DNA of 64,000 nt from Streptomonospora nanhaiensis (GTDB taxonomy: Bacteria > Actinomycetota > Actinomycetes > Streptosporangiales > Streptosporangiaceae). Where the stretch lies: NCBI RefSeq assembly GCF_026642255.1, contig NZ_CP113264.1:5766001-5830000 (forward strand). Direction: 5' to 3'. Below, one piece after another: positions 31,879-40,251 of this stretch. Position numbers and translations under genes: made by a program. Under the pieces are notes generated by a model. It did no database searches. It saw nothing but the letters and a program-made list of their open reading frames with translations, and had not been told where the DNA came from. Every line of letters begins with the position of its first letter. Within the stretch, counting starts at the first letter, position 1.

Positions 31879-33237
31879 TCAGAGGTCGCGGGACAGGGTC
31901 GGGACCACGTGCTCCGAGACCTCCGAGTGCACCTGGTGCAGCCGCGTCTGCACGGCCCGCCGCAGCTTGGCCAGGCACTCGACGAGGGTGATGTCGTCCC
32001 CCACCAGGCCGCCCTTGGCCACGGTCGGGGTCCCGTCCAGCGGTCCTCCGCTGAGGTGCCCGTGCACCGCCAGGGGCACGACCTCGCCGCCGACGTCGAA
32101 GGCGTGCACGTCCAGCTCGTCCAGCAGGCTCGCGACGAGGTCCCCCCCGGTCAGGTAGAGGCCGCTGGGCAGGGCGTGGGCGCCCGTGGTGTCGGCCACG
32201 TCGTTGACGACGTCGGCCACCAGGCGGGCGATCCGGCCGGGCAGTTCGGCCCGAGCCTGGGCGGGCATCCCCCGCACCCGCTCGGCCGGGGTGACCAGCC
32301 TCAGCACGCACAGCTCCGGGAACCCCGAGGACGTCAGCTGGTCGGTCAGCTCCGCGGCGACCTCGTCCCCGTGCCCGCTCCCCGGGTCGGCGAGGGCCAC
32401 CGCGTCCACGTCCACGAAGCGCACCGCTCCCGTGCGCGCCACCGTGGCCAGCTGCCGCCGGGTCAGGTCGGTGGTGCTGCCGACCACGCCGAGCAGCGGT
32501 CCGCGCGACCCCGCCTGGCCGCGCAGCCGCAGCGCGTACGCCAGCAGCGCGCCCGTCGGCCCGGGGTCGACGGACACCCACACGACCCCGTCCCGCTGGT
32601 GGGCCTCGGCGGCGGCCTCCGCGATGTCGGTGAGGTGCTGCTCGGTGCTCGCGTCGCAGACCACGACGGGCTCGTCACCGGCCAGGAGCTCCGAGGTCAG
32701 CATCGCGTGGGTGACCTGTCGGACCGGGACGTGCCGCACAGGGAGGTCGCACTGGGCGGCGAGGATGTCCGCGACCACGCTGGTCGTCATGGGGAAGAGG
32801 GGGTCCACCGCCAGCTCCGTGCGTTCCAGCGGCAGCCCGTGGAGCAGTTGCAGGCCGTCCTCGGTGATCCGGCCGGACGCCGGGAAGGCGGGGCTGAACA
32901 GCACCCGCACCCGCGTCCCCGCGGGCACCCGCTCGCGGACCGCGTCGTAGGCGGCCTCCAGTTCGGCGCCGATGTTGCCGCGCAGCGTGGAATCGGTGCG
33001 CTTGACCACCAGACCCACCGGCCACACGGCTTCGACCACGTCGGTGACCAGGTCGGCGGCCTGGTCGGCAGGGACGTGCCGGCTGTCGAGGTTGGCCACG
33101 ACCACGTCGTAGTCCCCGGCCACCTGGCTCACGTGCTCCGGGGTCACCGTGGCCACGCGCATCCCGGTCCGGGCGAACCTGGCACCGGTGGCGTTCGCGC
33201 CGGTGAGGTCGTCTGCGACCACGAGGACCTGGGCCAC
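31879..33237 (-). CDS. Four-carbon acid sugar kinase family (DUF1537/OtnK-like)
   Basis: 452 residues. The GTG at 33237 follows GAAGGAGACG; the open frame upstream is only the overlapping neighbour region. The N-terminal ADDLTGANATGARFA is the DUF1537 hallmark, with VVKRTDSTLRGNIGAEL in the middle. The C-terminal nucleotide-binding part includes LYLTGGDLVASLL and PTVAKGGLVGDDITL. Family members phosphorylate four-carbon sugar acids such as erythronate or threonate. The usual partners (a class II aldolase or PdxA2-type dehydrogenase) are not adjacent. A Gfo/Idh dehydrogenase is the neighbour in the same direction. Confidence 0.87.
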   Translation of the reverse strand: MAQVLVVADDLTGANATGARFARTGMRVATVTPEHVSQVAGDYDVVVANLDSRHVPADQAADLVTDVVEAVWPVGLVVKRTDSTLRGNIGAELEAAYDAVRERVPAGTRVRVLFSPAFPASGRITEDGLQLLHGLPLERTELAVDPLFPMTTSVVADILAAQCDLPVRHVPVRQVTHAMLTSELLAGDEPVVVCDASTEQHLTDIAEAAAEAHQRDGVVWVSVDPGPTGALLAYALRLRGQAGSRGPLLGVVGSTTDLTRRQLATVARTGAVRFVDVDAVALADPGSGHGDEVAAELTDQLTSSGFPELCVLRLVTPAERVRGMPAQARAELPGRIARLVADVVNDVADTTGAHALPSGLYLTGGDLVASLLDELDVHAFDVGGEVVPLAVHGHLSGGPLDGTPTVAKGGLVGDDITLVECLAKLRRAVQTRLHQVHSEVSEHVVPTLSRDL

Positions 33238-33427
33238 GACACGTCTCCTTCGGTCTTCGGGACGAAACCCTGGGGCAACCTCCCCCCAACATAGGGCCAC
33301 GGGGAGGCGCCGCAGGCCCGGGACGCCGCCGGGGACCCGGTCCGCCGTCCGCACCTCCCGGGGCGGGGGCGCAGCCCCTCCCCCTCTCCGCCGGCTCCCG
33401 TCCCCCCGGAGCCCGCCCGCGCCCGCC

Positions 33428-34540
33428 CTAGAGGGCGACGACCGCGCGGGTGCGGGCGCTGCGCCTCGCCGCCTCGATGACCTCCAGGCCGTGGACGACC
33501 TCGTGCAGGTCCACCGGCAGGGGCTCCCCCTCGCCGACCGCGTCGCGCACGCCCGCGTAGAACTCCGGGTAGGCCCCGCGCGCCGACGGCACGCGGCGGG
33601 TGTCCCCGTCCACCCCGAGCACGCCCCACCGCTCCTCGGGGACCACGCCCCAGTCGGGGGCGTCGGGCCGCTCGCCCGCCGCCAGCCTGGCCTCCTGCCC
33701 GTCCATGCCGTGGCTGGTGAAGGCCCCGTGGTCGCCCAGCACCCGGAAGCGCGGTCCGCCCTGGCCGGTGAGCGCGCCCATCCACAGGTGGGAGCGCGTG
33801 CCCCGGACGTGTTCGAGCGCGAGGAACACGTCGTCGTCGGCGCCGACCCCCTCGCGGAGGGCGTCGACCTCGGCGTAGACGGAACCGACCGGGCCGAACA
33901 GGTTGACCGCCTGGTCGATGAGGTGCGGCCCCAGGTCGTAGAGCAGGCCCGCACCGGCCTCCACCCCGCCGGCCTCCCGCCAGGTCCCCTTCGGGCGGGG
34001 CCGCCAGCGCTCGAACCGCGACTCGAACCGGTGCACGCGGCCCAGGGCCCCGTCCTCGATCAGGTTCCACAGGGTGAGGAAGTCGGCGTCCCACCGGCGG
34101 TTCTGGTAGACGGTGAGCACCCGGTCGAGCTTGTCCGCCAGGTCGGTGAGCTCACGCGCCTGCCGCGCGGTGAGCGCGAAGGGCTTGTCGACCACGACGG
34201 CCATCCCGGCCTCCAGCGCCGCACGGGCGAGGGGCGCGTGGGTGTCGTTGGGCGTGGTGACGACGGCGATCTCGTACCGGTCGGCGTCGGCCCACAGGTC
34301 GGCGACGGCGGAGTAGACGGTGACCCCCGGGTACCGCGCCTGGACCGCGCTCCGGCGGCCCGGGTCGCCGGTGACGACGGCGGACAGCCGCAGCCCCGGG
34401 ACCGCGTCGACGAGGGGCGCGTGGAAGACCTCCCCGCCCTTGCCGTAGCCGATGAGGGCGACGTGCAGCTCGGGCCCGTCGTGCCCTGGGGCGCCGTTCC
34501 CCGGCGTTCCCCGGTCCGGTCCATGGGGTGCGTCAGCCAT
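33428..34540 (-). CDS. Gfo/Idh/MocA-family oxidoreductase
   Basis: 370 residues from the ATG at 34540. The NAD(P) fold reads LIGYGKGGEVFHAPL, then VVTTPNDTHAPLARAALEAG and VVVDKPFALT (DKP, as in the YdgJ/IolX-like branch, instead of EKP). The C-terminal domain has GAGLLYDLGPHLIDQAVNLFG with the catalytic D-x-x-x-H. Substrates are sugars or cyclitols. It is divergent from the carbohydrate ABC importer and lies upstream of the sugar-acid kinase, so it probably oxidises a sugar brought in by that importer. A tail of about 25 Pro/Gly-rich residues at the N-terminus suggests that the true start could be further inside. Confidence 0.85.
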   Translation of the reverse strand: MADAPHGPDRGTPGNGAPGHDGPELHVALIGYGKGGEVFHAPLVDAVPGLRLSAVVTGDPGRRSAVQARYPGVTVYSAVADLWADADRYEIAVVTTPNDTHAPLARAALEAGMAVVVDKPFALTARQARELTDLADKLDRVLTVYQNRRWDADFLTLWNLIEDGALGRVHRFESRFERWRPRPKGTWREAGGVEAGAGLLYDLGPHLIDQAVNLFGPVGSVYAEVDALREGVGADDDVFLALEHVRGTRSHLWMGALTGQGGPRFRVLGDHGAFTSHGMDGQEARLAAGERPDAPDWGVVPEERWGVLGVDGDTRRVPSARGAYPEFYAGVRDAVGEGEPLPVDLHEVVHGLEVIEAARRSARTRAVVAL

Positions 34541-34606
34541 GTCCCCAATCTAGGGCCTCGCCCGGCGGGAAACCGGTGTGCCCCCTCCGAACAGCATGTT
34601 TCGCCA

Positions 34607-34635
34607 TTGTTACGAAAGGTTTTGCAAAATATGTA
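34607..34635 (+). promoter_or_regulatory. Promoter with palindromic operator for the ABC importer
   Basis: TTGTTA (34607-34612), 17 bases, TATGTA (34630-34635): a good sigma-70-type match. The spacer ends in the perfect palindrome TTTTGCAAAA (34620-34629), and a related ATTTGCAGA follows at 34639. This AT-rich block stands out from its surroundings. A LacI- or ROK-type repressor is likely; none is encoded here. Confidence 0.6.
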
Positions 34636-34754
34636 GACATTTGCAGAGAAGGGGGCTTGCATCTCTTCCAGGTATGCCATGGGTCACACGACCCCCCGGG
34701 GGCGGCGCCGGACCGGCGGCGCCCCCGTCAGATGACCGAGGGAGAACCACCCCC

Positions 34755-36110
34755 ATGCCGAGACCAGACCCCAGGGTCCGCCGCCACCTGGCCGCGGCGG
34801 CCGCGGCCGGAACCGTCCTCCTCGTCGCCTCCGGGTGCGGATTCCTCAGCGGCGAGGGCGGCGGCGGGACCGTCGACACCTCCGACCTCGACTGCTCCCC
34901 CTACGAGCAGTGGGCCGACACCGGGGGCACCGTCGACGTCTACGCCTCCATCCGCGACATGGAGGGCGACCTCCTGGAGGAGTCCTGGGCCGAGTTCGCC
35001 GCCTGCACCGGGATCACCGTCCAGTACGAGGGAAGCGGGGAGTTCGAGGCCCAGCTGCCCATCCGCCTCGACGGCGGCAACGCCCCCGACCTGGCCTTCA
35101 TCCCCCAGCCCGGCCTGCTCCAGCGAGCCGCCGCCGACGGCCACGCCGTCCCGGTCTCCGACGGTGTCCGCGAGAACGTCGAGGCCGGCTGGAGCGAGGA
35201 CTGGCAGGGCTACGCCACCGTCGACGGCGACCTCTACGGCTCCCCCCTGGGCGCCAACATGAAGTCGATGGTCTGGTACTCGCCGACGTACTTCGCCGAC
35301 AACGGCCACGAGATCCCCCAGACGTGGGACGAGATGCTCGAACTCAGCGACACCATCGCCGAGTCCGGCACCAAGCCGTGGTGCGTGGGCTTCGAGTCCG
35401 GCGACGCCACCGGCTGGCCCGGCACCGACTGGATCGAGAACGCGCTCCTGCGCACCTCGGGCACCGACGCCTACCACGAGTGGATCGCCCACGACATCCC
35501 CTTCGACGCGCCCGAGGTCGAGGAGGCCTTCGACCTGGCCGACGGGATCATCCGCAACGAGGACTACGTCAACGGCACCTTCGGCGGCGTGGACAGCATC
35601 GCCGTCACGTCCTTCCAGGAGGCCGGGCTCCCGCTGCTCGACGGCGGCTGCGCCATGTACCTGATGGGCTCGTTCTACGGCGCCCAGTTCGAGGACGACG
35701 TCGAGGTCGGCGAGGACGGCGACGTCTACGGGTTCGTCCTGCCCCCCATGGAGGCGGGCACGGAGGTGCCCATCATGGGCGGCGGCGAGTTCGTCGTGGC
35801 CTTCGACGACCGGCCCGAGGTCGTGGCCATGCACGAGTACCTGTCCTCCGGCGACTTCGCGAACAGCCGCGCCTCCCTGGGCTCGTGGGTCTCCGCCCAC
35901 CAGGACCTGGACCCGGCCAACCTGGCCGACCCCACGGACCAGTTCACCGCCGAGGTCCTCAACGACCCCGACACCGTCTTCCACTTCGACGCCAGCGACG
36001 CGATGCCCTCGTCCGTCGGTACCAACGTGTTCTGGACCGGCATCATCGACTGGATCACCGGCAGCTCCACCGGAGACGTCCTGGAGACCGTCGAGTCCGC
36101 CTGGCCGTAA
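34755..36110 (+). CDS. Carbohydrate ABC transporter, substrate-binding lipoprotein
   Basis: 451 residues. The ATG at 34755 was chosen over earlier frame starts because the signal peptide (RRHLAAAAAAGTVLLVASGCG) with lipobox VASGC begins right behind it. The mature protein shows the type 1 solute-binding pattern: DVYASIRDMEGD, FEAQLPIRLDGGNAPDLAFIPQPG, YGSPLGANMKSMVWYS and a late ALA-type hinge. It binds a sugar or oligosaccharide outside the cell. Two permease genes follow after a hairpin that may lower their expression relative to this gene, as is common. Confidence 0.9.
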   Translation: MPRPDPRVRRHLAAAAAAGTVLLVASGCGFLSGEGGGGTVDTSDLDCSPYEQWADTGGTVDVYASIRDMEGDLLEESWAEFAACTGITVQYEGSGEFEAQLPIRLDGGNAPDLAFIPQPGLLQRAAADGHAVPVSDGVRENVEAGWSEDWQGYATVDGDLYGSPLGANMKSMVWYSPTYFADNGHEIPQTWDEMLELSDTIAESGTKPWCVGFESGDATGWPGTDWIENALLRTSGTDAYHEWIAHDIPFDAPEVEEAFDLADGIIRNEDYVNGTFGGVDSIAVTSFQEAGLPLLDGGCAMYLMGSFYGAQFEDDVEVGEDGDVYGFVLPPMEAGTEVPIMGGGEFVVAFDDRPEVVAMHEYLSSGDFANSRASLGSWVSAHQDLDPANLADPTDQFTAEVLNDPDTVFHFDASDAMPSSVGTNVFWTGIIDWITGSSTGDVLETVESAWP

Positions 36111-36129
36111 CCCCCTCCCCCACCCCCGC

Positions 36130-36161
36130 ACGGGGTCCGGCACGGTCCCGCCGGACCCCGT
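36130..36161 (+). terminator. Intra-operon hairpin between binding protein and permeases
   Basis: A perfect 12-bp stem (ACGGGGTCCGGC) with an 8-base loop, 20 bases after the stop. It probably causes partial termination or protects the binding-protein message. Confidence 0.7.
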
Positions 36162-36191
36162 CACACCTCCTGGTACCGACAAGGGGTCTCC

Positions 36192-37169
36192 ATGGAGTAC
36201 TCGTTCCTGTCCGAGCTTCCCAAGATCGTGTGGATGCTCATCGGGATCGCCTCCTTCCTGGCCGCCATCGGGCTCCTGCTCGTCCTCGTGGACGTGCCCC
36301 GGACCCGGCGCGACCGCTGGCAGGCGTTCCTCTTCCTCGCGCCGGCGCTGGTCCTCCTCGTCGGAGGCCTGGTCTACCCGGCACTGCGCACCACCGTGCT
36401 GTCCTTCCACGACCGCTCCGGGGAGGAGTTCGTGGGCCTGGCCAACTACGTGTGGATGTTCCAGCGCCCGGAGATCCTCCTCGTCCTGCGCAACACCCTC
36501 CTGTGGGTGGTGTTCGCCCCCGTCCTGGCCACCGCCATCGGCCTGCTCTACGCGGTGCTCATCGACCGCTCCCGGTTCGAGTCGGTCGCCAAGTCCCTCG
36601 TGTTCATGCCGATGGCGATCTCGTTCGTCGGCGCGAGCATCATCTGGCGGTTCGTCTTCGCCTACCGGCCCGCCGACCAGGAGCAGTACGGCCTGTTCAA
36701 CCAGATCGTCGTGTGGCTGGGCGGCGAACCGCGGCTGTGGCTGCTCGAACAGCCCCTCAACACCTTCCTGCTGATCCTGGTGCTGATCTGGGTCCAGGCC
36801 GGGTTCGCGATGGTCGTGCTGTCCGCGGCCATCAAGGCCATCCCCTCCGAGACGGTCGAGGCCGCGCGCATCGACGGCGCGGGCGCGTGGCAGCTGTTCA
36901 CCCGGATCACCCTGCCCTCGGTGTGGCCGACCGTGCTGGTCGTGCTCGTCACCATCACCGTCCAGACCCTGAAGGTCTTCGACATCGTCCGCACCATGAC
37001 CGGCGGCAACTACGGCACCAGCGTGATCGCGAACGAGATGTACAGCCAGGCCTTCCAACAGGGACAGACCGGCCAGGGGTCCGCGCTCGCGGTGTTCCTC
37101 TTCGTCCTGGTCGTCCCGCTGGTGGTGCTGCAGATCCGCCGCACCCGCAAGGCGAGGGAGCTCTCATGA
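36192..37169 (+). CDS. Carbohydrate ABC transporter permease (MalF/UgpA type)
   Basis: 325 residues from the ATG at 36192. Several membrane segments are visible: an extra N-terminal one (VWMLIGIASFLAAIGLLLVLV), then FLFLAPALVLLVGGLVYPAL, LLWVVFAPVLATAIGLLYAV and others. The cytoplasmic coupling loop is EAARIDGAGAWQLFTRITLP. It forms the channel with the next permease and must recruit an ATPase from elsewhere (in actinomycetes usually the shared MsiK). The additional first helix is a modest peculiarity. Confidence 0.9.
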   Translation: MEYSFLSELPKIVWMLIGIASFLAAIGLLLVLVDVPRTRRDRWQAFLFLAPALVLLVGGLVYPALRTTVLSFHDRSGEEFVGLANYVWMFQRPEILLVLRNTLLWVVFAPVLATAIGLLYAVLIDRSRFESVAKSLVFMPMAISFVGASIIWRFVFAYRPADQEQYGLFNQIVVWLGGEPRLWLLEQPLNTFLLILVLIWVQAGFAMVVLSAAIKAIPSETVEAARIDGAGAWQLFTRITLPSVWPTVLVVLVTITVQTLKVFDIVRTMTGGNYGTSVIANEMYSQAFQQGQTGQGSALAVFLFVLVVPLVVLQIRRTRKARELS

Positions 37170-38164
37170 CCCCGACGAAGAACCCCCCGCGCCCGGGCGG
37201 CCCGACGGGCGCCGGAGCGGGGCGCGGCCCCCGGGGCGGTCGGGGGCCCCGGCCCTCCGGCGCCGCCGCCCGGGTGCGCCGCAGGCTCAGCGGCTCGGCC
37301 GCGGGCCTGGCCGCGCTCGTGATCGCGGTGGTGTGGACGGTGCCCACGGCGGGCCTGCTCATCTCCTCGTTCCGCCCGGCCGAGCAGATCCGCACGACCG
37401 GGTGGTGGACGTTCCTGTCCTCCCCCGACGTGACCCTGGACAACTACCGCGACGTGCTGTTCGGCTCCGCGAACGACGGACGGCTCGCCAGCCACCTGGT
37501 GAACTCGTTCGTCATCACCCTCCCCTCCACGGTGTTCGTGCTGGGCGTGGCCGCGCTCGCCGCGTACGCGCTGGCGTGGATCGACTTCCGCGGCCGGGAC
37601 TGGCTCTTCCTGGGCATCTTCGCCCTCCAGATCGTCCCGTTGCAGATGTCGCTGGTGCCGATGCTGCGGTTCTTCTCGCAGGGGGTCGCGGTCGGCGGCG
37701 TCCAGGTGCTGCCCGCGTGGGAGCTGACCGGGGCGATGGCGTTCACGAACGTGTGGGTGGCGCACGCGGTCTTCGGGCTGCCGCTGGGCGTGTTCCTGCT
37801 GCACAACTTCATCTCGCAGCTGCCGAGGTCGCTGTTCGAGGCGGCCAGGGTGGACGGGGCGGGCCACGGCCGGATCTTCCTGCGGATCGTGCTCCCGCTC
37901 ATCACCCCGGCCCTGGTCTCGCTGGGGATCTTCCAGTTCCTGTGGGTGTGGAACGACCTGCTGGTGGCCCTGATCTTCACCGGCGGGGACACGGCGACCG
38001 CGCCGCTGACCGTCCGGCTCGCGGAGCTGGCCGGAACGCGCGGGGAGGCCTGGCACCGGCTCACCGCGGGCGCCTTCGTGTCGATGGTCGTGCCGCTGAC
38101 CGTGTTCTTCCTGCTTCAGCGCTACTTCGTGCGCGGCCTGCTCGCGGGCAGCGTCAAGGGCTGA
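37166..38164 (+). CDS. Carbohydrate ABC transporter permease (MalG/UgpE type)
   Basis: 332 residues. Its ATG overlaps the stop of the first permease (ATGA), so translation is coupled. A basic Pro/Gly-rich N-terminal tail of about 45 residues precedes the membrane part (GLAALVIAVVWTVPTAGLL, FVLGVAALAAYALAWI, FTNVWVAHAVFGLPLGVFLL). The coupling loop is EAARVDGAGHGRIFLRIVLP. It pairs with the upstream permease in sugar import. No ATP-binding subunit follows; the operon ends in a terminator. Confidence 0.9.
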   Translation: MTPTKNPPRPGGPTGAGAGRGPRGGRGPRPSGAAARVRRRLSGSAAGLAALVIAVVWTVPTAGLLISSFRPAEQIRTTGWWTFLSSPDVTLDNYRDVLFGSANDGRLASHLVNSFVITLPSTVFVLGVAALAAYALAWIDFRGRDWLFLGIFALQIVPLQMSLVPMLRFFSQGVAVGGVQVLPAWELTGAMAFTNVWVAHAVFGLPLGVFLLHNFISQLPRSLFEAARVDGAGHGRIFLRIVLPLITPALVSLGIFQFLWVWNDLLVALIFTGGDTATAPLTVRLAELAGTRGEAWHRLTAGAFVSMVVPLTVFFLLQRYFVRGLLAGSVKG

Positions 38165-38175
38165 CGGGCGCCGCA

Positions 38176-38200
38176 CCCCCGCGGGCGCCGTCCGCGGGGG
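38176..38200. terminator. Bidirectional terminator after the ABC operon
   Basis: A 9-bp stem (CCCCCGCGG) with a 7-base loop, between the convergent permease and fructosamine-kinase genes. Confidence 0.65.
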
Positions 38201-38238
38201 CGGTGCCCGCGGGGCCGCGGCTGCCCGGGCTCCGGCCC

Positions 38239-39093
38239 TCAGCCGCCCCGCAGGGCGGCCCGCGCCGTCTCCAGGGTCGTCGTCCGGTAGGCGGCTCCGA
38301 ACAGGCACACGTGCACGAGCAGCGGGTGCAGCTGGTGCAGGGCGACGCGGGAGCGCCACCCGTCGGCCAGGGGCGCCACCTCGTTGTAGGCGTCCCTCAC
38401 CCGTTCCAGGTAGGGCAGCCCGAACAGCGCGAGCATGGCGAGGTCGGCCTCCCGGTGCCCCCCGTGGGCCGCCGGGTCGATCAGCACCGCGTCCCGGGCC
38501 CCCCACAGCACGTTGCCGCTCCACAGGTCTCCGTGGATGCGGGAGGGCGGCTCGGGGTCGCCCGCCAGGTCCGCGACCGAGTCCACGACCTTCTCCACGG
38601 TGCGGCCGTCCCCGGGGGTGAGCCCGCCCTGGTCGAGGGCCTGGCGCAGGTAGGGGCGGAGCCGCTGCTCGGCGTAGAAGCGCGGCCAGTCGTAGGAGGG
38701 GGTGTTGTCCAGGGGGAGGGGGCCCACGTAGCCCGGCCAGTCGGCCCCGAAGCGGTCGGCGCCGGTGAGGTGGGTGCCCGCGAGCCTGCGGCCCAGGCGC
38801 TCGGCCGCGCCGGCGGTGGGCTCGCACTGCTCGACCCACGGGAGGACGAGCAGGCGGTCGTCCCAGGCCATGACCTCGATGGCGGGCGAACCGAAGGCGC
38901 GCCCCAGCCAGTCGAGCCCGCACGCCTCGGCGACGAGCACACCGCTGGCCGGGGCTCCCCGCACCAGGGACTTGACGAAGAGGCGGGTGCCGTCGGTGAG
39001 CTCGGCGAAGGAGATCTCCCAGTCGTGGCTGCTGCCCGCGCGGGCGGCGCGCCCGACCTCCCTGCCGAGCAGGGTGGCCAGGCGCTCGGCCAT
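38239..39093 (-). CDS. Fructosamine kinase family protein
   Basis: 284 residues from the ATG at 39093. The frame is open further up to a GTG near 39171, so a longer form is possible; the ATG fits the family length. The kinase-like fold has LFVKSL near the start, HGDLWSGNVLWG (catalytic loop) and LIDPAAHGGHREADLAML (metal-binding). Family members phosphorylate ketosamines on glycated proteins or free ketosamines and so help remove them. It lies 95 bases behind the phosphatase gene in the same direction, a frequent neighbour order in actinomycetes. Confidence 0.87.
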   Translation of the reverse strand: MAERLATLLGREVGRAARAGSSHDWEISFAELTDGTRLFVKSLVRGAPASGVLVAEACGLDWLGRAFGSPAIEVMAWDDRLLVLPWVEQCEPTAGAAERLGRRLAGTHLTGADRFGADWPGYVGPLPLDNTPSYDWPRFYAEQRLRPYLRQALDQGGLTPGDGRTVEKVVDSVADLAGDPEPPSRIHGDLWSGNVLWGARDAVLIDPAAHGGHREADLAMLALFGLPYLERVRDAYNEVAPLADGWRSRVALHQLHPLLVHVCLFGAAYRTTTLETARAALRGG

Positions 39094-39188
39094 GGTGCCG
39101 TGGACGGGGTCCCGGCGGCGGCCCTCCCGGGGCCCCTCGCCGTCGTCCCCGCCGAAGGCACACACGATCGGTTCCCCCTCCACCCGCG

Positions 39189-39716
39189 CTACCCCCGCAG
39201 CCGGGTGACGAGCTCGCTCGTGAGGCCCTTGGCCGCGGCCTCCACCATGTTGAGGACGGCGGTGAAACCGTCGTCGCCGCCATAGTAGGGGTCGGGCACC
39301 TCCGGGTTGGGACCGCCGCCGGGCGCAAAGGACCGGTAGAGCCGCAGCCGCGACATGTCGAAGCCGTGCTTGTCGCCGTGCTCGTCGACGAAGCGCCTGA
39401 CCTCGTCGAGGTTGTCCAGGTCCATGGCCAGGACCAGGTCGCGTGTGGCCAGGTCGGACGGGTCGAACTGGCGGGCGGTGTGGTGGGTCAGGTAGCCGTG
39501 CACGCGCAGCGTGGACGCGGCGCGCGGATCCATCTCCCCGCCCACGTGCCAGTGGCCGGTGCCGGAGCTGTCGACCTCGACGAGGTCTCCCAGTCCGGCG
39601 CGTTCGAGGTCGGCGGTGAGGACCTTCTCCGCCATGGGCGACCGGCAGATGTTGCCCAGGCACACCACACTGACACGGTAGGGACCGGCGGGATCACGGG
39701 GTTCCGGCAAGCTCAT
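39189..39716 (-). CDS. Low-molecular-weight protein-tyrosine phosphatase
   Basis: 175 residues from the ATG at 39716. The phosphate loop CLGNICRS (C19, R25) near the N-terminus and the general acid in the late VPDPYYGG motif (near residue 143) are both intact. HTARQFDPSD and LAMDLDNLDEV agree with the family. It removes phosphate from tyrosines on proteins or acts on small aryl phosphates. It is transcribed towards the fructosamine kinase gene; together they may form an operon that handles phosphorylated ketosamines, but this is inferred from position only. Confidence 0.92.
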   Translation of the reverse strand: MSLPEPRDPAGPYRVSVVCLGNICRSPMAEKVLTADLERAGLGDLVEVDSSGTGHWHVGGEMDPRAASTLRVHGYLTHHTARQFDPSDLATRDLVLAMDLDNLDEVRRFVDEHGDKHGFDMSRLRLYRSFAPGGGPNPEVPDPYYGGDDGFTAVLNMVEAAAKGLTSELVTRLRG

Positions 39717-39787
39717 GCCCCAACCGTAACGAAAAACGGGTGCCGCCACCCGCTCCCCCTCCAGCGCGTCCGCTCCGTCCCCCGGTG

Positions 39788-40222
39788 TCACCCCTTGGGC
39801 AGGCGCACCACGGTGACGAAGAAGTCGTCGATCTGGCGGACCACCTTGATGAACTGGTCGAAGTCCACCGGCTTGGGCACGTAGGCGTTGGCGTGCAGGC
39901 GGTAGCTCCGCAGCACGTCCTCCTCGGCCTCGGAGGTGGTGAGCACCACGACGGGGATGTGCGCGAGGTCCTCGTCGTTCTTGACCTCCTCCAGCACCTC
40001 CCGGCCGTCCTTGCGGGGCAGGTTGAGGTCGAGGAGGATCAGGTGCGGACGGGGCGCGTCGGCGAACTCCCCCTCGCGGCGGAGGAACCGGAGGGCCTCG
40101 ACGCCGTCGGAGACCACGTGCAGGCGGTTGCCCAGCTTGTGTTCCTCGAACGCCTCCTTGGTCATCAGGACGTCCCCTGGATCGTCCTCGACCAGCAGCA
40201 CCTCGATGGGATGCACCAACAT
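39788..40222 (-). CDS. Single-domain response regulator (Rcp1-like)
   Basis: 144 residues from the ATG at 40222. It is a bare receiver domain: VEDDPGD near the start, the phospho-acceptor D65 in LILLDLNLPR, VVVLTTS and the lysine in YVPKPVDF. The LNLPRKDG motif and lack of an output domain are typical of the Rcp1 group that pairs with phytochrome-like or CHASE-type kinases. It is the last gene of a three-gene leftward operon, 29 bases after the kinase gene. It probably passes phosphate on or works by protein contact. Confidence 0.9.
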   Translation of the reverse strand: MLVHPIEVLLVEDDPGDVLMTKEAFEEHKLGNRLHVVSDGVEALRFLRREGEFADAPRPHLILLDLNLPRKDGREVLEEVKNDEDLAHIPVVVLTTSEAEEDVLRSYRLHANAYVPKPVDFDQFIKVVRQIDDFFVTVVRLPKG

Positions 40223-40251
40223 GACCTCGCTCAAACTTCCAGACCCCTGAC

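Noticed and set aside
33238..33954. A 239-residue N-terminal extension of the sugar-acid kinase
   Set aside because: The extension overlaps the Gfo/Idh gene out of frame and has no similarity; a GTG with a good ribosome site lies at 33237.
34728..37058. A 776-residue leftward frame opposite the ABC genes
   Set aside because: Antisense shadow rich in Gly, Val, Asp and Gln; the binding protein and permease on the plus strand have signal, lipobox and coupling-loop motifs.
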